Positions 27,117-37,846 of a stretch of DNA of 64,000 bases are shown here, piece after piece. Below the pieces are notes generated by a model, which was not told where the DNA came from, did no database searches, and saw only the letters and a list, made by a program, of their open reading frames with translations. How positions within the stretch are numbered: position 1 is the stretch's first letter; each line of letters starts with the position of its first letter. The DNA comes from Cupriavidus malaysiensis (GTDB lineage: Bacteria > Pseudomonadota > Gammaproteobacteria > Burkholderiales > Burkholderiaceae), in contig NZ_CP017754.1 of assembly GCF_001854325.1 (NCBI RefSeq), forward strand, positions 1,798,001-1,862,000. The letters are read 5' to 3'. The translations under genes and the position numbers were made by a program.

Positions 27117-28658
27117 TCAATCCTCGCGGCGCAGGTGCGGGAAGAGGATCACGTCGCGGATATTGGGGCTGTCGGTCAGCAGCATGACCAGGCGGTCGAT
27201 GCCGATGCCGCAGCCGCCCGTCGGGGGCATGCCGTACTCGAGCGCGCGGATGTAGTCGGCATCGAAGTACATGGCTTCCTCGTCGCCCGCATCCTTCTGC
27301 TCGACCTGCTTGCGGAAGCGCTCGGCCTGGTCCTCGGCATCGTTCAGCTCCGAGAAGCCGTTGGCGATCTCGCGGCCGGTAATGAACAGCTCGAAGCGCT
27401 CTGTGATGCCGGGCACGGTATCGGAGGCGCGCGCCAGCGGCGAGACCTCCACCGGGTAGTCGACGATGAAGGTCGGCTCCCACAGCTGGCTTTCCGCGGT
27501 TTCCTCGAACAGCACCAGTTGCAGCGTGCCCAGCCCGGCATTGAGGAACTGCGGCGCCTGGGTGTTGACGCCGAACTTCTTCAGCTCGACGCGCAGGAAG
27601 TCGGCATCGGCCAGCTGCGCATCGGTGTACTGCGGCGCGTACTTCTGGATGGCCTGGGTGATGGTCAGGCGGTGGAAGGGCTTGGACAGGTCCAGTTCGC
27701 GGCCCTGGTAGTTCAGCACGGCGTTGCCGCAGGCATCGATGGCGGCCTGGCGGATCAGGTTCTCGGTGAAGTCCATCAGCCAGCGGTAGTCCGTGTAGGC
27801 CGCGTAGAACTCCATCATGGTGAACTCGGGATTGTGGCGCGGGCTCACCCCCTCGTTGCGGAAATTGCGGTTGATCTCGAACACGCGCTCGAAACCGCCC
27901 ACCACCAGGCGCTTCAGGTACAGCTCGGGCGCGATGCGCAGGAACATCTGCATATCCAGCGCGTTGTGGTGGGTGATGAAGGGCTTGGCCGCGGCGCCGC
28001 CGGGGATGGGGTGCAGCATCGGCGTCTCGACTTCCATGAAGCCGGATTCGGCCATGTGCTTGCGCAGCGACGAGATGGCCTGGGTGCGGGCGCGGAAGGT
28101 GGCGCGAGTTTCCGGCGACACGATCAGGTCGACGTAGCGCTGGCGGTATTTCTGCTCCTGGTCGGCCAGGCCGTAATAGTCGCCCGGCAGCGGACGCAGG
28201 CTCTTCGACAGCAGGCGCAGTTCGGTGACCGCCACCGACAGCTCGCCGGTCTTGGTCTTCATCAGCGTGCCGCGCGCGGCCACGATATCGCCCAGGTCCC
28301 ACTTCTTGAAGCCGGCGTAGACCTCTTCGCCGATGGCGTCGCGGCTGATGTAGAACTGGATGCGGCCGGTGCCGTCCTGCACGGTGGCGAAGCTGGCCTT
28401 GCCCATCACGCGCTTGAGCATCATGCGGCCGGCGATGGCCACCTCGACCGGCGCGGCTTCCAGCGCCTCCTGCTCGACGGCGTCGTACTGCGCGTGCAGG
28501 GCGGCCGACTGGTGGGTGGGGCGGAAATCGTTGGGGAAGGCCACGCCTTGCTGACGCAGTGCCTGCAGTTTCTCGCGCCGTTCCGCGATGATCTTGTTTT
28601 CGTCGGCGGCGGTGGCCGCGGTCGCGGCGTCGGCTGGGGCGCGGTTGGGTTCGGTCAT
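27117..28658 (-). CDS. lysS: Lysyl-tRNA synthetase (class II)
   Basis: LysS charges tRNA-Lys. The 513-residue protein has the N-terminal OB-fold ([31 protein letters not shown], residues about 73-105) and the class II motifs: motif 2 [17 protein letters not shown] and motif 3 [15 protein letters not shown]. The start ATG at 28658 ([10 protein letters not shown]) has the usual Ala-rich leader of beta-proteobacterial LysS. It is the last gene of a minus-strand run with prfB and an SDR gene upstream; prfB-lysS adjacency is common. Confidence 0.97.
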   Translation of the reverse strand: MTEPNRAPADAATAATAADENKIIAERREKLQALRQQGVAFPNDFRPTHQSAALHAQYDAVEQEALEAAPVEVAIAGRMMLKRVMGKASFATVQDGTGRIQFYISRDAIGEEVYAGFKKWDLGDIVAARGTLMKTKTGELSVAVTELRLLSKSLRPLPGDYYGLADQEQKYRQRYVDLIVSPETRATFRARTQAISSLRKHMAESGFMEVETPMLHPIPGGAAAKPFITHHNALDMQMFLRIAPELYLKRLVVGGFERVFEINRNFRNEGVSPRHNPEFTMMEFYAAYTDYRWLMDFTENLIRQAAIDACGNAVLNYQGRELDLSKPFHRLTITQAIQKYAPQYTDAQLADADFLRVELKKFGVNTQAPQFLNAGLGTLQLVLFEETAESQLWEPTFIVDYPVEVSPLARASDTVPGITERFELFITGREIANGFSELNDAEDQAERFRKQVEQKDAGDEEAMYFDADYIRALEYGMPPTGGCGIGIDRLVMLLTDSPNIRDVILFPHLRRED

Positions 28659-28707
28659 GATGTGTGTGCTGCGCGCGGGCCGGGCCCGCGCGGTTTCAGA
28701 AAAGGCT

Positions 28708-29466
28708 TCAGTGGTTGCGGATGTCGTCCAGCTCGGTGCTGCCGAAGTCCGGGCGCTGCAGGTAAGCGGCGATGCGGTGGGCGACATCGTCGGGACTGGC
28801 CAGCTGCTCCTGCGCCTTGAGGTCGCGGAAGCGCTGCACCTGGGCGAAGTCGGCGCCGCGGATGGTCGATTGCATGCCGGTGTCGATCACGCCCGGGGCC
28901 AGCGCCACGGCGCGCACCTCGCGTCCGGCCGGCGCCTGGGCATACTCGGCATGGATCGAGCGCATGAACATGTCCAGTCCGGCCTTGCCCGCGCAGTAGG
29001 CGCTCCAGCCCTCGATGGGCCGGCGCGCGGCACCCGAGGAGATCGCCAGCACCTTGCGCGGACAGCCGAAGCGCTCGCTGGCGGCCAGGAAGGCCGCCGT
29101 CATCGTCATCGGCGTGGCCAGGTTGGTCATCAGGTGCGGCACCAGCGTGTCGGCGCGCAGTCCTGCCACCGGCACGATCGGCTCGATCACGCCGGCGTTC
29201 AGCACCAGCGTGGCGCTGGCCGGCGGCGTGTCGACCGCCTCCAGCACCGCCTGCAGCCAGCGCGCGCCGGCCTCGGGCTGCGACAGGTCCTGGCAGTGCC
29301 AGTCGAGCGCGACGCCGGCCGCGGCCGCCGCCTGCTGCAGGGCGGGCGCGGGGCTGCGGGCCACGCAGACGAGCCGGTTGCCGGGCGCCAGCAGGGCCTG
29401 CGCCAGGGCGGCGCCGAGGCCGCGCGAGGCGCCGGTCACGATGTAGAGTTGGTTCGCTGCACTCAT
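28708..29466 (-). CDS. Short-chain dehydrogenase/reductase
   Basis: A 252-residue NAD(P)-dependent oxidoreductase with the cofactor motif TGASRGLG at residues 11-18, NAG in VLNAGVIEP, and the catalytic Ser-Tyr-Lys set ([16 protein letters not shown]). It is of the sepiapterin-reductase-like type; the substrate is unknown. It lies between prfB and lysS on the same strand and is probably co-transcribed with them. Confidence 0.88.
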   Translation of the reverse strand: MSAANQLYIVTGASRGLGAALAQALLAPGNRLVCVARSPAPALQQAAAAAGVALDWHCQDLSQPEAGARWLQAVLEAVDTPPASATLVLNAGVIEPIVPVAGLRADTLVPHLMTNLATPMTMTAAFLAASERFGCPRKVLAISSGAARRPIEGWSAYCAGKAGLDMFMRSIHAEYAQAPAGREVRAVALAPGVIDTGMQSTIRGADFAQVQRFRDLKAQEQLASPDDVAHRIAAYLQRPDFGSTELDDIRNH

Positions 29467-29619
29467 GGCTGTGTTCGCTGGTGGAGACGCTGCGGATGAC
29501 ACGGTTGGTGATGCATCGGGCGGCGCGGCGGCCAGCCGCTGGCCGCCGCGCCGGATGGTCCGCCGCGGCGTGCCGCGGCATCTCGGCGTCGCGCGCATCG
29601 GCACGCCACGCGGGCCGTG

Positions 29620-30724
29620 TTACAGGCCCTGTTTCAGGCTGGCCTCGATGAAAGGATCGAGGTCGCCGTCGAGCACCTTCTGCGTGTTCGACATTTCGAC
29701 GTTGGTGCGCAGGTCCTTGATGCGGCTCTGGTCCAGCACGTAGGAGCGGATCTGGTGGCCCCAGCCCACGTCGGTCTTGGACGACTCCAGCTTGTCGGCC
29801 TCGGCCTGGCGCTTGCGCATCTCGTGCTCGTACAGCCGCGACTTCAGCATCGACATCGCTTCGGCACGGTTGCGGTGCTGCGAACGGTCGTTCTGGCACT
29901 GCACCACGATGCCGGTCGGCGCGTGCGTGATCCGCACCGCAGAATCGGTCTTGTTGATGTGCTGGCCACCGGCGCCCGAGGCGCGGTAGGTGTCGACGCG
30001 CAGGTCGGCCGGGTTGATCTCGACCTCGAAGGAATCATCCACCTCGGGATAGACGAAGACCGACGAGAACGAGGTGTGGCGCCCGCCCGAGGAATCGAAC
30101 GGCGACTTGCGCACCAGGCGGTGGACGCCGGTCTCGGTGCGCAGGTAGCCGAAGGCGTATTCGCCTTCCACCTTGATGGTGGCGCTCTTGATGCCGGCCA
30201 CGTCGCCCTCGGACTCTTCCAGCACCTCGGCCTTGAAGCCCTTGCGCTCGCAGTACTTCAGGTACTGGCGCAGCAGCATCGAGGCCCAGTCGCAGGCTTC
30301 CGTGCCACCGGCGCCGGCCTGGATGTCGATGAACGCGTTGGCCTGGTCGAGTTCGCCCGAGAACATGCGGCGGAACTCCATGTCTTCGACGATGTCCTTG
30401 AAGCCCTGCACGTCGGCCTCGATGGCCTGCAGCGTGTCGTCGTCGCCTTCTTCGCGCGCCAGCTCGAACAGTTCGTCCGCGCCGTCGAGATCAGAGGTGA
30501 GCTTGCCGAGGACGCCGACCACGCCCTCGAGCATCTTCTTTTCCTTGCCCAGGTCCTGGGCCCGCTTGGGGTTGTTCCAGACGTCCGGGTCTTCGAGCAG
30601 GCCGTTGACTTCGTCGAGGCGGCCTAGTTTGACTTCGTAGTCAAAGATACCCCCGTAGATCTTCCGTCCGGGAACGGAGATCGGAGATGGCACCGGAGAT
30701 GGCGTTGAGGCGTTCTGCTTCCAT
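29620..30724 (-). CDS. prfB: Peptide chain release factor 2 (programmed +1 frameshift)
   Basis: RF2 ends translation at UGA and UAA. The first frame reads from the ATG at 30722-30724 for 27 codons, ends in GYL then in-frame TGA (30641-30643), and continues in the +1 frame from 30642 to the stop at 29620. The joined product is 367 residues, the family length. It has the tripeptide anticodon SPF ([11 protein letters not shown]) and the catalytic GGQ ([12 protein letters not shown]). Upstream TGA recoding is the well-known autoregulation of prfB. The upstream frame also reads as ordinary RF2 N-terminus ([16 protein letters not shown]). Confidence 0.97.
30640..30655 (-). promoter_or_regulatory. 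Programmed +1 frameshift site in prfB
   Basis: On the minus strand the site reads CGGGGGTATCTTTGAC: a Shine-Dalgarno-like G-run three bases ahead of the slippery CTT, then the in-frame stop TGA and C. The element matches the E. coli prfB site except for the first base. When RF2 is scarce, ribosomes pause at TGAC and shift from CTT to TTT, making full-length RF2. Confidence 0.97.
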
Positions 30725-30967
30725 GATGTTCTTGCGCTTTCAAAACCTTGAATTATAGCGGAATGCGGCGGATTCTCCGCGGTTTGCAGGCGTGCGGCGG
30801 CGAACCCGGCGCATGCGCCGCGGTCTACCCCTGTTGGCGCCGGCCGGCTGCCACGCCGGGCCCGCGGGCCTCCGCGCGGCGCGCAAGGCGCGCGCAGCGG
30901 CGATAATAGGCGGCCCGGACCGGCAATGCGTGGACGAGAGGGCACTTGCGTGCCCAACCCCGAGAGC

Positions 30968-31741
30968 ATGAAGCAAACCAATCGAGAACATCCAGAGACT
31001 CCAGAGGCAAGAGGAAGGCACGGCGGGCACGGCGGCCGCCGCCGCCTGCTCGCGCTGCTGGCGGCCGCCGCGGTGCTGCCGCTGGCCGCCTGCGGCACGC
31101 TGGACGACGGCCCGGTGCCCGACGGCTACTACCGCGTGCAGAGCGGCGACACGCTGTATTCGATCGCCCGCAAGCACCGGCGCAGCGTGCGTGAGCTGGC
31201 GCGCTGGAACAGCCTGAGCGACGCCGACCGCATCGAGGTAGGCCAGGTGATCCGCGTGGTGCCGGCGGCAGGCGCCGCGGCTTCGGCGGGAGGCGGCCGG
31301 GCATCCGGCGGCAGCGGCGGGCCGGCGGCGGTCAAGGATACCCCCCGGGTGGACGACAGCGGGCCGGCGCGGCCGCCGGCCTCCCGCATCCGCCTGCAGT
31401 GGCCGGCCGACGGCAAGGTCGTGGCGCGCTACGCGCCGCCGGCGAGCAAGGGGCTGCGTATCGACGTGCCAGCGGGCGGCGTGGTGCGGGCGGCCGCGGC
31501 CGGCCGCGCCATCCATGTGGGCAACCTGCGCGGCTACGGCATGCTGGTGATCGTCAAGCACGACGACGACTGGCTGACCGTCTACGGCAACCTCGACAAG
31601 CCCTCGGTCAGTGAAGACAGCCAGGTCGCGGCCGGGCAGGAGGTCGGGCGCATGGGGGCGGGCGGCGGCGAGCTGCATTTCGAAGTGCGCGCCGGCGGCA
31701 AGCCGGTCGATCCGTCGGGCTACCTGCCGTCGCGCGGCTAG
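30968..31741 (+). CDS. LysM/M23-type lipoprotein, NlpD-like
   Basis: A 257-residue envelope lipoprotein. It has a signal with lipobox LAAC (residues about 34-37), a LysM domain ([20 protein letters not shown]), a Gly/Ala-rich linker and a C-terminal LytM domain. The LytM domain lacks the zinc ligands of active M23 peptidases: the HxH position reads YGNLD, and the first site reads GLRIDVP. NlpD/EnvC-type proteins are degenerate in this way and act as activators of cell-wall amidases. The start ATG at 30968 is preferred to an in-frame upstream start because the signal begins soon after. It is divergent from prfB. Confidence 0.88.
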   Translation: MKQTNREHPETPEARGRHGGHGGRRRLLALLAAAAVLPLAACGTLDDGPVPDGYYRVQSGDTLYSIARKHRRSVRELARWNSLSDADRIEVGQVIRVVPAAGAAASAGGGRASGGSGGPAAVKDTPRVDDSGPARPPASRIRLQWPADGKVVARYAPPASKGLRIDVPAGGVVRAAAAGRAIHVGNLRGYGMLVIVKHDDDWLTVYGNLDKPSVSEDSQVAAGQEVGRMGAGGGELHFEVRAGGKPVDPSGYLPSRG

Positions 31742-31816
31742 GGTGGCTGGCGCGGCCGGTGTGGCTCCCGGGCTGGCCGGTGTCCGACAGGGCCCGCCGG
31801 GGTCCGCCGGAGTCCG

Positions 31817-33514
31817 TTATTGCGCGTGCTCGATCACCATCTGCACCCGCGTGACGCCGTTGAAGGTGTTGTTGTCCAGCCGGTAGGCCACCAGCGCGCT
31901 GGCGCCGAGCGCCTCGGCGTGGTTGAACCAGATCGCATCGAAGCGGTGCGCGCCGCGCCCCAGCAGCAGCTTCAGGTGCTTGCCCTTGAGCACGGTCTGG
32001 CGCACCACGTCGAACTCGCCGCAGAAGGTCGGGGCGGGGAAGCCCTGGCCCCATACCTGCTGGTCGAGCAGGTTGACGAACTCCGGCGAGAAGCAGCCGT
32101 CGTCGATGTCGCCGTCGGTCTCGATCACGCGCGCCAGCTGCTTCTCGTCCAGCCACTCCCGGCCTACCGCCTCGAAGGCTTCCATGAACTGGCCGAAGGT
32201 GTCGGCGCGCAAGGTCAGGCCGGCCGCCATCGCATGGCCGCCGAACTTCACCAGCAACCCCGGGTGGCGCTTGGAGACGAGGTCGAGCGCGTCGCGCAGG
32301 TGGAAGCCGGGGATGGAGCGGCCGGAGCCCTTGATGGTGGCATCGTCGCCGGGGGCGAACGTGATGGTCGGGCGATGGAACTTCTCCTTCAGGCGCGAGG
32401 CCACGATGCCGATCACGCCCTGGTGCCAGGTCTCGTTGAAGACGCTGACCGTGTAGCGCGAGGCCGGGTCCAGGCCCGCCATCGGCTGCTCCAGGATCTG
32501 CAGCGCCTCCTGCTGCATGCCGGCCTCGATGTCGCGCCGCTCGCGGTTCATGCCGTCCAGTTCCTGGGCGATCTCCCAGGCGCGGCCGGCGTCGTCGGTC
32601 AGCAGGCATTCGATGCCGAGCGACATGTCGGCGAGCCGCCCGGCGGCGTTCAGGCGCGGGCCCAGGCCGAAGCCGAGGTCGAAGGTGTTGGCGCGTGCCG
32701 CTTCCCGTCCGGCGGCGCGGAACAGGGCGGCCACGCCGGCGTGCATGCGGCCGGCGCGCATGCGCTTGAGGCCCTGCGCCACCAGGATGCGGTTGTTGCT
32801 GTCGAGCTTGACCACGTCGGCCACGGTGCCGAGCGCCACCAGGTCGAGCAGGGTGTCGAGGCGCGGCTGGGTGCGGGCATCGAATACACCGCGCGTACGC
32901 AGCTCGGCGCGCAGCGCCAGCAGCACATAGAACATCACGCCCACGCCCGCCAGGTTCTTGCTGGGGAACGGGCAGCCGGGCTGGTTGGGATTGACGATCA
33001 CGGCCGCCTCCGGCAGCGTGGCGCCGGGCAGGTGGTGGTCGGTCACCACCACGTCGATACCGCGGGCATTGGCCGCCGCCACGCCGTCGACGCTGGCGAT
33101 GCCGTTGTCCACCGTGACGATCACGTCCGGCTGCTGGCGTGCCGCCAGCTCGACGATTTCCGGCGTCAGCCCGTAGCCGTACTCGAAGCGGTTGGGCACG
33201 ATGTAGTCGACGCGGGCGCCCAGCATGCGCAAGCCGCGCACGCCTACCGCGCAGGCGGTGGCGCCGTCGCAGTCGTAGTCGGCCACGATCAGCAGGCGGC
33301 GGCCGGCGGCGATGGCATCGGCCAGGTAGGTGGCGGCATGCCCGATGCCCTTCATCTCGCCCGGCGCCACCAGCCCGGGCAGCTCGGTGGCCAGTTCGTC
33401 GGGCCGGCTGACGCCGCGCGCCGACAGGATGCGGGCCAGGGTGGGGTGCAGGCCGGCGGCGGCAAGCGACGCAGCGTGCTCGGTCGAGAAGGAGCGGGTG
33501 GCGATTCGGGTCAT
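31817..33514 (-). CDS. recJ: Single-stranded-DNA exonuclease RecJ
   Basis: RecJ degrades single-stranded DNA 5' to 3' in repair and recombination. The 565-residue protein has the DHH-family motifs: VADYDCDGATA (motif I), the VTVDNGIAS and VVTDHHLPG blocks with the DHH, and a DHHA1 domain (KFGGHAMAAGLTL). The start ATG at 33514 gives the family length. Its upstream neighbour on the same strand is the COG4255 gene, 166 bp away. Confidence 0.96.
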   Translation of the reverse strand: MTRIATRSFSTEHAASLAAAGLHPTLARILSARGVSRPDELATELPGLVAPGEMKGIGHAATYLADAIAAGRRLLIVADYDCDGATACAVGVRGLRMLGARVDYIVPNRFEYGYGLTPEIVELAARQQPDVIVTVDNGIASVDGVAAANARGIDVVVTDHHLPGATLPEAAVIVNPNQPGCPFPSKNLAGVGVMFYVLLALRAELRTRGVFDARTQPRLDTLLDLVALGTVADVVKLDSNNRILVAQGLKRMRAGRMHAGVAALFRAAGREAARANTFDLGFGLGPRLNAAGRLADMSLGIECLLTDDAGRAWEIAQELDGMNRERRDIEAGMQQEALQILEQPMAGLDPASRYTVSVFNETWHQGVIGIVASRLKEKFHRPTITFAPGDDATIKGSGRSIPGFHLRDALDLVSKRHPGLLVKFGGHAMAAGLTLRADTFGQFMEAFEAVGREWLDEKQLARVIETDGDIDDGCFSPEFVNLLDQQVWGQGFPAPTFCGEFDVVRQTVLKGKHLKLLLGRGAHRFDAIWFNHAEALGASALVAYRLDNNTFNGVTRVQMVIEHAQ

Positions 33515-33680
33515 GCGGCGAGGAGGGCGAGGAAGGTGCGGGCAGCGCAGGCGCCGCCCGCACGGGCGGCCGCGACGGGCGGCCGGCCCGGGTGGAAAGG
33601 GGAAGGGCGACGGCGCGGTTCGTCCGCGCGGGGGTGCCCGGGGCGCCCGAGGCGGGCGCCGGTACGTCGCGGCGCTGGCG

Positions 33681-34769
33681 TCATGCCGCCAGCGCCAGGT
33701 CGGACAGCAGCGCGCGCCAGTCGCCGCGGCTGCCCAGGCCGCGCCAGAACTTGCGCAGGTCGCCGCGCGTGACGCGGAACTCGGCGAAATGGTTCTCGCC
33801 GGCCAGCACCACGGTCAGGGCCTCGCAGCGGCCGCTTTCCAGCGCCGCCAGTGCCGGCGCGAACCAGGCATCCTCCAGGCCGTGCATGGCGTCCAGCCAG
33901 CGCCCCCAGTCCTGGCCGATGTGCGCTTCGGCGGCGGCGTCCAGCAGTGCCAGCGCGCTGCCGCCATCGGCCAGCGCGGCCAGCCCGGCCGGCAGCGGCT
34001 GGCGGGCCGCCCCGGCGGCGAGGGCCAGGCCGGCGGCGAAGGGGTCGTCGGTGTAGACGGCGTCGGCCAGCCGCGGCACGGCCTGCAGGCGTCCGCCGCC
34101 ATGCAGCCAGACCGAATTGATCGGCAGTTCCCCGGCGGCTTCGCGGGCCTGGTTGACCGGATGGTCGAACCAGGTCATCTGGATTTCGTTCTGCAGGCGG
34201 CGCCAGTCGCGGGCGCGTTCGCCTTCCTGCATCCAGATATCGATATTGCGGCCGGTGGCGCGCAGGGGCGTGGTCGCCTCGAGCGGCCCGAACACCGCTT
34301 CGGGCAGGTACCAGCGTCCTGGCGCCAGCGCTTCCAGGCGGATCCCGGACTCGCCCAGCAGCGCGTCCAGGGCGCGGTGCAGCGCCTCCGCCTCGCTGGC
34401 GCGCACGCCGAGCCGGGCGGGGTCCATCAGCACCAGGTGGTCGCGCGCGGCGTGGATATGTACCAGTTCCAGGCAGGCCCAGGCCTGTTCGTCGGCACTG
34501 CCGCCGTCGGCCAGGCGCATGAAGGGTGCGCTCGGCACCCGCGCGGTGTCCAGGCCGGCGCGGCCGGCCAGCCAGCGTTCGTGCGGCAGGCTGCGCAGAT
34601 AGGGGTCGTCGTGCCGCTCGCGCGCGCCGGGCGAGGCCCGCGTCAGCAACTTTCCGAGCGCCGGCAGCTCCAACTGGCGCAGCAGGGCAGCGGACATGAC
34701 CCCTTCGGGGTCATCGTCACCCGTGCCCGGCGGCACGGAAAAAGGCACAATCAGGGTCAGGTGCGTCAT
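33681..34769 (-). CDS. COG4255-type conserved protein upstream of recJ
   Basis: A 362-residue protein annotated in relatives as related to phosphoglycerate mutase or as uncharacterised. Recognisable blocks are MTHLTLIVPFSVPPG, the central RWYLPEAVFGPLEATTP, QNEIQMTWFDHPVN and NSVWLHGGGRL. I see no alkaline-phosphatase-superfamily metal motif that would support an active mutase. It stands directly upstream of recJ on the same strand and may be co-transcribed. Two successive ATGs (34772, 34769) are candidates; I use the second. Confidence 0.8.
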   Translation of the reverse strand: MTHLTLIVPFSVPPGTGDDDPEGVMSAALLRQLELPALGKLLTRASPGARERHDDPYLRSLPHERWLAGRAGLDTARVPSAPFMRLADGGSADEQAWACLELVHIHAARDHLVLMDPARLGVRASEAEALHRALDALLGESGIRLEALAPGRWYLPEAVFGPLEATTPLRATGRNIDIWMQEGERARDWRRLQNEIQMTWFDHPVNQAREAAGELPINSVWLHGGGRLQAVPRLADAVYTDDPFAAGLALAAGAARQPLPAGLAALADGGSALALLDAAAEAHIGQDWGRWLDAMHGLEDAWFAPALAALESGRCEALTVVLAGENHFAEFRVTRGDLRKFWRGLGSRGDWRALLSDLALAA

Positions 34770-34903
34770 CATGATTGCCGAGATTGTAAACTTCCGGCTG
34801 GCCGGCGGCGAGCCGGGCCCGGTGGCGCCGGGTGGCGCCACCGCCGCAAAGGCCGTCCGCCGGGCCGGAGCGGCAGGACCTTACCCGAACAACAGGACAC
34901 CTC

Positions 34904-36154
34904 TTGAATTTTCCCTACGAGTGGCAGATCGGCTGGCGCTATACCCGCGCCGGCAAGCGCGCCAGCCGCAATTCCTTCATCTCCTTCATCTCGATGATCT
35001 CGATGTCCGGCATCGCCCTGGGCGTGGCCGCGCTGATCGTGGTGCTGTCGGTGATGAACGGCTTCCAGAAGGAGGTGCGCGACCGCATGCTGTCGGTGCT
35101 GTCCCATATCGAGATCATGGCGCCCGGTGCGCTGCCAGACTGGCAGCGCACCGCCGCCGAGGCCATGCGCAATAAGGAAGTGATTGGTGCGGCGCCCTAT
35201 GTGGCAGCACAGGCCATGCTGACGCGCGAGGACGTGGTACGCGGCGTGCTGCTGCGCGGCGTCGACCCGGCCGAGGAGCCCAAGGTCTCGGACCTCGGCA
35301 AGCAGTTCCGCGCCGGCGCGCTGGACAAGCTGCAGCCGGGCGGGTTCGGCATCGCGCTGGGCAACGAGCTGGCCAATGCGCTCGGCGTGCAGCCCGGCGA
35401 CAAGGTCACGCTGGTGGCGCCCCAGGGCACCATCACGCCGGCCGGCGTGCTGCCGCGGCTCAAGCAGTTCACCGTGGTCGGCGTGTTCTCGTCCGGCCAT
35501 TTCGAGTTCGACAATGCCTTGGCGCTGATCAACCTGCAGGATGCCGAGACCCTGTTCCGGCTGGCGGGCCCCAGCGGCGTGCGCCTCAAGCTGACCGACA
35601 TGGAGCGTGCGCCGGAAGTGGCCGGGCAGCTGGCCGGCACGCTCACCGGCGATCTCGACGTGCGCGACTGGTCGCAGCAGAACCGCAACTGGTTCGCCGC
35701 CGTGAAGACCGAGAAGCGCATGATGTTCATCATCCTGACGCTGATCATCGCCGTGGCCGCGTTCAACCTGGTGTCGACGCTGGTGATGACGGTCACCGAC
35801 AAGCAGGCCGACATCGCCATCCTGCGCACCATGGGCGCGCAGCCCGGCTCGGTCATGAAGATCTTCATCGTGCAGGGCGTGGCGATCGGTTTCATCGGCA
35901 CCTTGCTCGGCGTGGCCGGCGGCACCCTGATCGCCACCAATATCGACGTCATCGTCCCCTTCATCGAGCGGCTGCTGCATGTGCAGTTCCTGCCGCGCGA
36001 CATCTATTTCATCAGCGAACTGCCTTCGGATCCCCGCGTGAACGACATCGCTACCATCGGCATCATCTCCTTCGTGCTGGCCTCCCTGGCCACGCTCTAT
36101 CCCAGCTGGCGGGCCGCCCGCGTCAATCCGGCGGAGGCGCTGCGCTATGAGTGA
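34904..36154 (+). CDS. lolC: LolC/LolE-type lipoprotein-releasing permease
   Basis: The integral subunit of the LolCDE complex extracts lipoproteins from the inner membrane for LolA. The 416-residue protein has an N-terminal membrane segment ([29 protein letters not shown]), a large periplasmic domain, and three C-terminal helices with an FtsX fold ([23 protein letters not shown] and later). The start is TTG at 34904 ([16 protein letters not shown]), preceded by AGGA; no in-frame ATG gives the family N-terminus. The frame overlaps lolD by 8 bp. Confidence 0.94.
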   Translation: MNFPYEWQIGWRYTRAGKRASRNSFISFISMISMSGIALGVAALIVVLSVMNGFQKEVRDRMLSVLSHIEIMAPGALPDWQRTAAEAMRNKEVIGAAPYVAAQAMLTREDVVRGVLLRGVDPAEEPKVSDLGKQFRAGALDKLQPGGFGIALGNELANALGVQPGDKVTLVAPQGTITPAGVLPRLKQFTVVGVFSSGHFEFDNALALINLQDAETLFRLAGPSGVRLKLTDMERAPEVAGQLAGTLTGDLDVRDWSQQNRNWFAAVKTEKRMMFIILTLIIAVAAFNLVSTLVMTVTDKQADIAILRTMGAQPGSVMKIFIVQGVAIGFIGTLLGVAGGTLIATNIDVIVPFIERLLHVQFLPRDIYFISELPSDPRVNDIATIGIISFVLASLATLYPSWRAARVNPAEALRYE

Positions 36155-36908
36155 GCAGACCGTGATCGGCGCGGGCCTGGCCCGCACGCGGCAGTCCGGC
36201 GGCAGCGGCGGCCATGGCGGGCAGGGGGGCGAACCGGTGCTGCAGGCCGAGGGCCTGACCAAGCGCTTCCGCCAGGGCGGGCTCGATGTCGACGTGCTCA
36301 AGGGCGTCGACATCCGCATCGTCCCGGGCGAGAAGGTGGCCATCGTCGGCGCCTCCGGTTCGGGCAAGAGCACCCTGCTGCATGTGCTGGGCGGGCTGGA
36401 CAATCCCGACAGTGGCCGCGTGGCCCTGCAGGGCAAGCCGTTCACGGCGCTGAGCGAGCGTGAGCGCAATGTGGTGCGCAACCGCGCGCTGGGCTTCGTC
36501 TACCAGTTCCATCACCTGCTGCCCGAGTTCACCGCGCTGGACAACGTGGCGATGCCCCTGCGCATCCGCGGCCAGAAGCAGGGCGAGGCGCGTGCCGCCG
36601 CGCAGGCCATGCTGGAGCGCGTGGGCCTGGGCCGGCGCAGCGAGCACCGTCCGGGCGAGCTGTCGGGCGGGGAGCGCCAGCGCGTGGCCATCGCCCGCGC
36701 CCTGGTGGGCCAGCCGGCCTGCGTGCTGGCGGACGAGCCGACCGGCAACCTCGACGACCATACCGCGGGCGGCGTCTATGACCTGATGCTGGACCTGTCG
36801 CTCGGCTTCGGCACCAGCTTCGTCATCGTGACCCACGATATCGACCTGGCCAACCGTTGCGATCGCGTGCTGCGGCTGCGCGACGGCCACCTGCACCAGG
36901 AGCGCTGA
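36147..36908 (+). CDS. lolD: LolD lipoprotein transporter ATPase
   Basis: The ABC ATPase of LolCDE. The 253-residue protein has Walker A GASGSGKS at residues 68-75, the LSGGERQ signature at 172-178 and the VLADEP Walker B at 193-198. It has a Gly-rich N-terminal extension of about 30 residues compared with E. coli LolD. Its ATG lies within the lolC 3' end, so translation is coupled. Confidence 0.96.
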   Translation: MSEQTVIGAGLARTRQSGGSGGHGGQGGEPVLQAEGLTKRFRQGGLDVDVLKGVDIRIVPGEKVAIVGASGSGKSTLLHVLGGLDNPDSGRVALQGKPFTALSERERNVVRNRALGFVYQFHHLLPEFTALDNVAMPLRIRGQKQGEARAAAQAMLERVGLGRRSEHRPGELSGGERQRVAIARALVGQPACVLADEPTGNLDDHTAGGVYDLMLDLSLGFGTSFVIVTHDIDLANRCDRVLRLRDGHLHQER

Positions 36909-36931
36909 GCCCCCGGCTCCGCGCCAGCGCG

Positions 36932-37774
36932 ATGTGGATCGATACCCACTGCCATCTCGATGCCGCCGAGTTCGACGCGGACCGTGACGCCGTCGCCGCC
37001 GCCGCGGACGCCGCCGGCGTCAACGGCATCGTGCTGCCTGCGGTGGCGACCTGGAACTTCGAGGCGGTGCGTGCCTTGTCGCGGCGCCATGCCGGCTGCG
37101 TCTACGCGCTCGGCATCCACCCGCTGTGCTCGGCCGAGGCCGGCCAGGCGGACGTCGAGCGCCTGCGCGCCGAGGTCGCGGCGTCGATCGGCGACCCGCG
37201 TTTCGTCGGCATCGGCGAGATCGGGCTGGACTTCTTCGTGCCCGGGCTGGACGCCGCGCACCAGACCTGGCTCTATGCCGAACAGCTCAAGATCGCCCGC
37301 GAGTTCGAGCTGCCCGTGCTGCTGCACGTGCGCCGTTCGCAGGACCAGGTCGGCGCCCAGCTGCGCCGGCTCGGCGTGCGCCAGGGCATCGCGCATGCTT
37401 TCAACGGCAGCATCGACCAGGCCAAGCGCTTTCTCGATCTCGGCCTGAAGCTCGGCTTCGGCGGCAACCTGACCTTCTCGCGCGCGCGGCAGATCCGCCG
37501 GCTGGCGGCCGAGCTGCCGCTGGAGGCCATCGTGCTGGAGACCGATGCGCCCGACATCGCGCCTGCCTGGCTGTCCGACGACCAGTTCGGCGAGCAGCAC
37601 AAGGCGCGCAACACGCCGGCCGAAGTGGCCGGTGTGGCGCGCGTGCTGGGCGAACTGCGCGGCATCGCGCCGCAGCCGCTGGCCGCCGCCATGTGGCGCA
37701 ACTCGATCGAAGCGCTGCCGCGGCTGGCGGCCTTCGCCGGGATCATGGCGCCGCGGCACACCGTCACAGACTGA
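36932..37774 (+). CDS. TatD-family metal-dependent deoxyribonuclease
   Basis: A 280-residue TIM-barrel metal hydrolase of the TatD/YcfH type. Conserved ligands are in DTHCHLD (residues 4-10), GEIGLDFF, LHVRRSQDQ and ETDAPD. Family members are 3'-5' exonucleases or D-tyrosyl-DNA-like hydrolases with various roles. It lies 23 bp after lolD, an adjacency seen in beta-proteobacteria. The gene symbol is left open between tatD, ycfH and yjjV. Confidence 0.9.
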   Translation: MWIDTHCHLDAAEFDADRDAVAAAADAAGVNGIVLPAVATWNFEAVRALSRRHAGCVYALGIHPLCSAEAGQADVERLRAEVAASIGDPRFVGIGEIGLDFFVPGLDAAHQTWLYAEQLKIAREFELPVLLHVRRSQDQVGAQLRRLGVRQGIAHAFNGSIDQAKRFLDLGLKLGFGGNLTFSRARQIRRLAAELPLEAIVLETDAPDIAPAWLSDDQFGEQHKARNTPAEVAGVARVLGELRGIAPQPLAAAMWRNSIEALPRLAAFAGIMAPRHTVTD

Positions 37775-37846
37775 CACCGCAGCCGGGCGTGAACGCCCGT
37801 ATAAGCAGGAGCATCGTCATCCGCGCCATGCGCGCAGGGAGTTGCG

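Noticed and set aside
29620..30724. Broken prfB with a premature stop
   Set aside because: The TGA at codon 28 sits in the conserved programmed frameshift context and both frames encode RF2 sequence.
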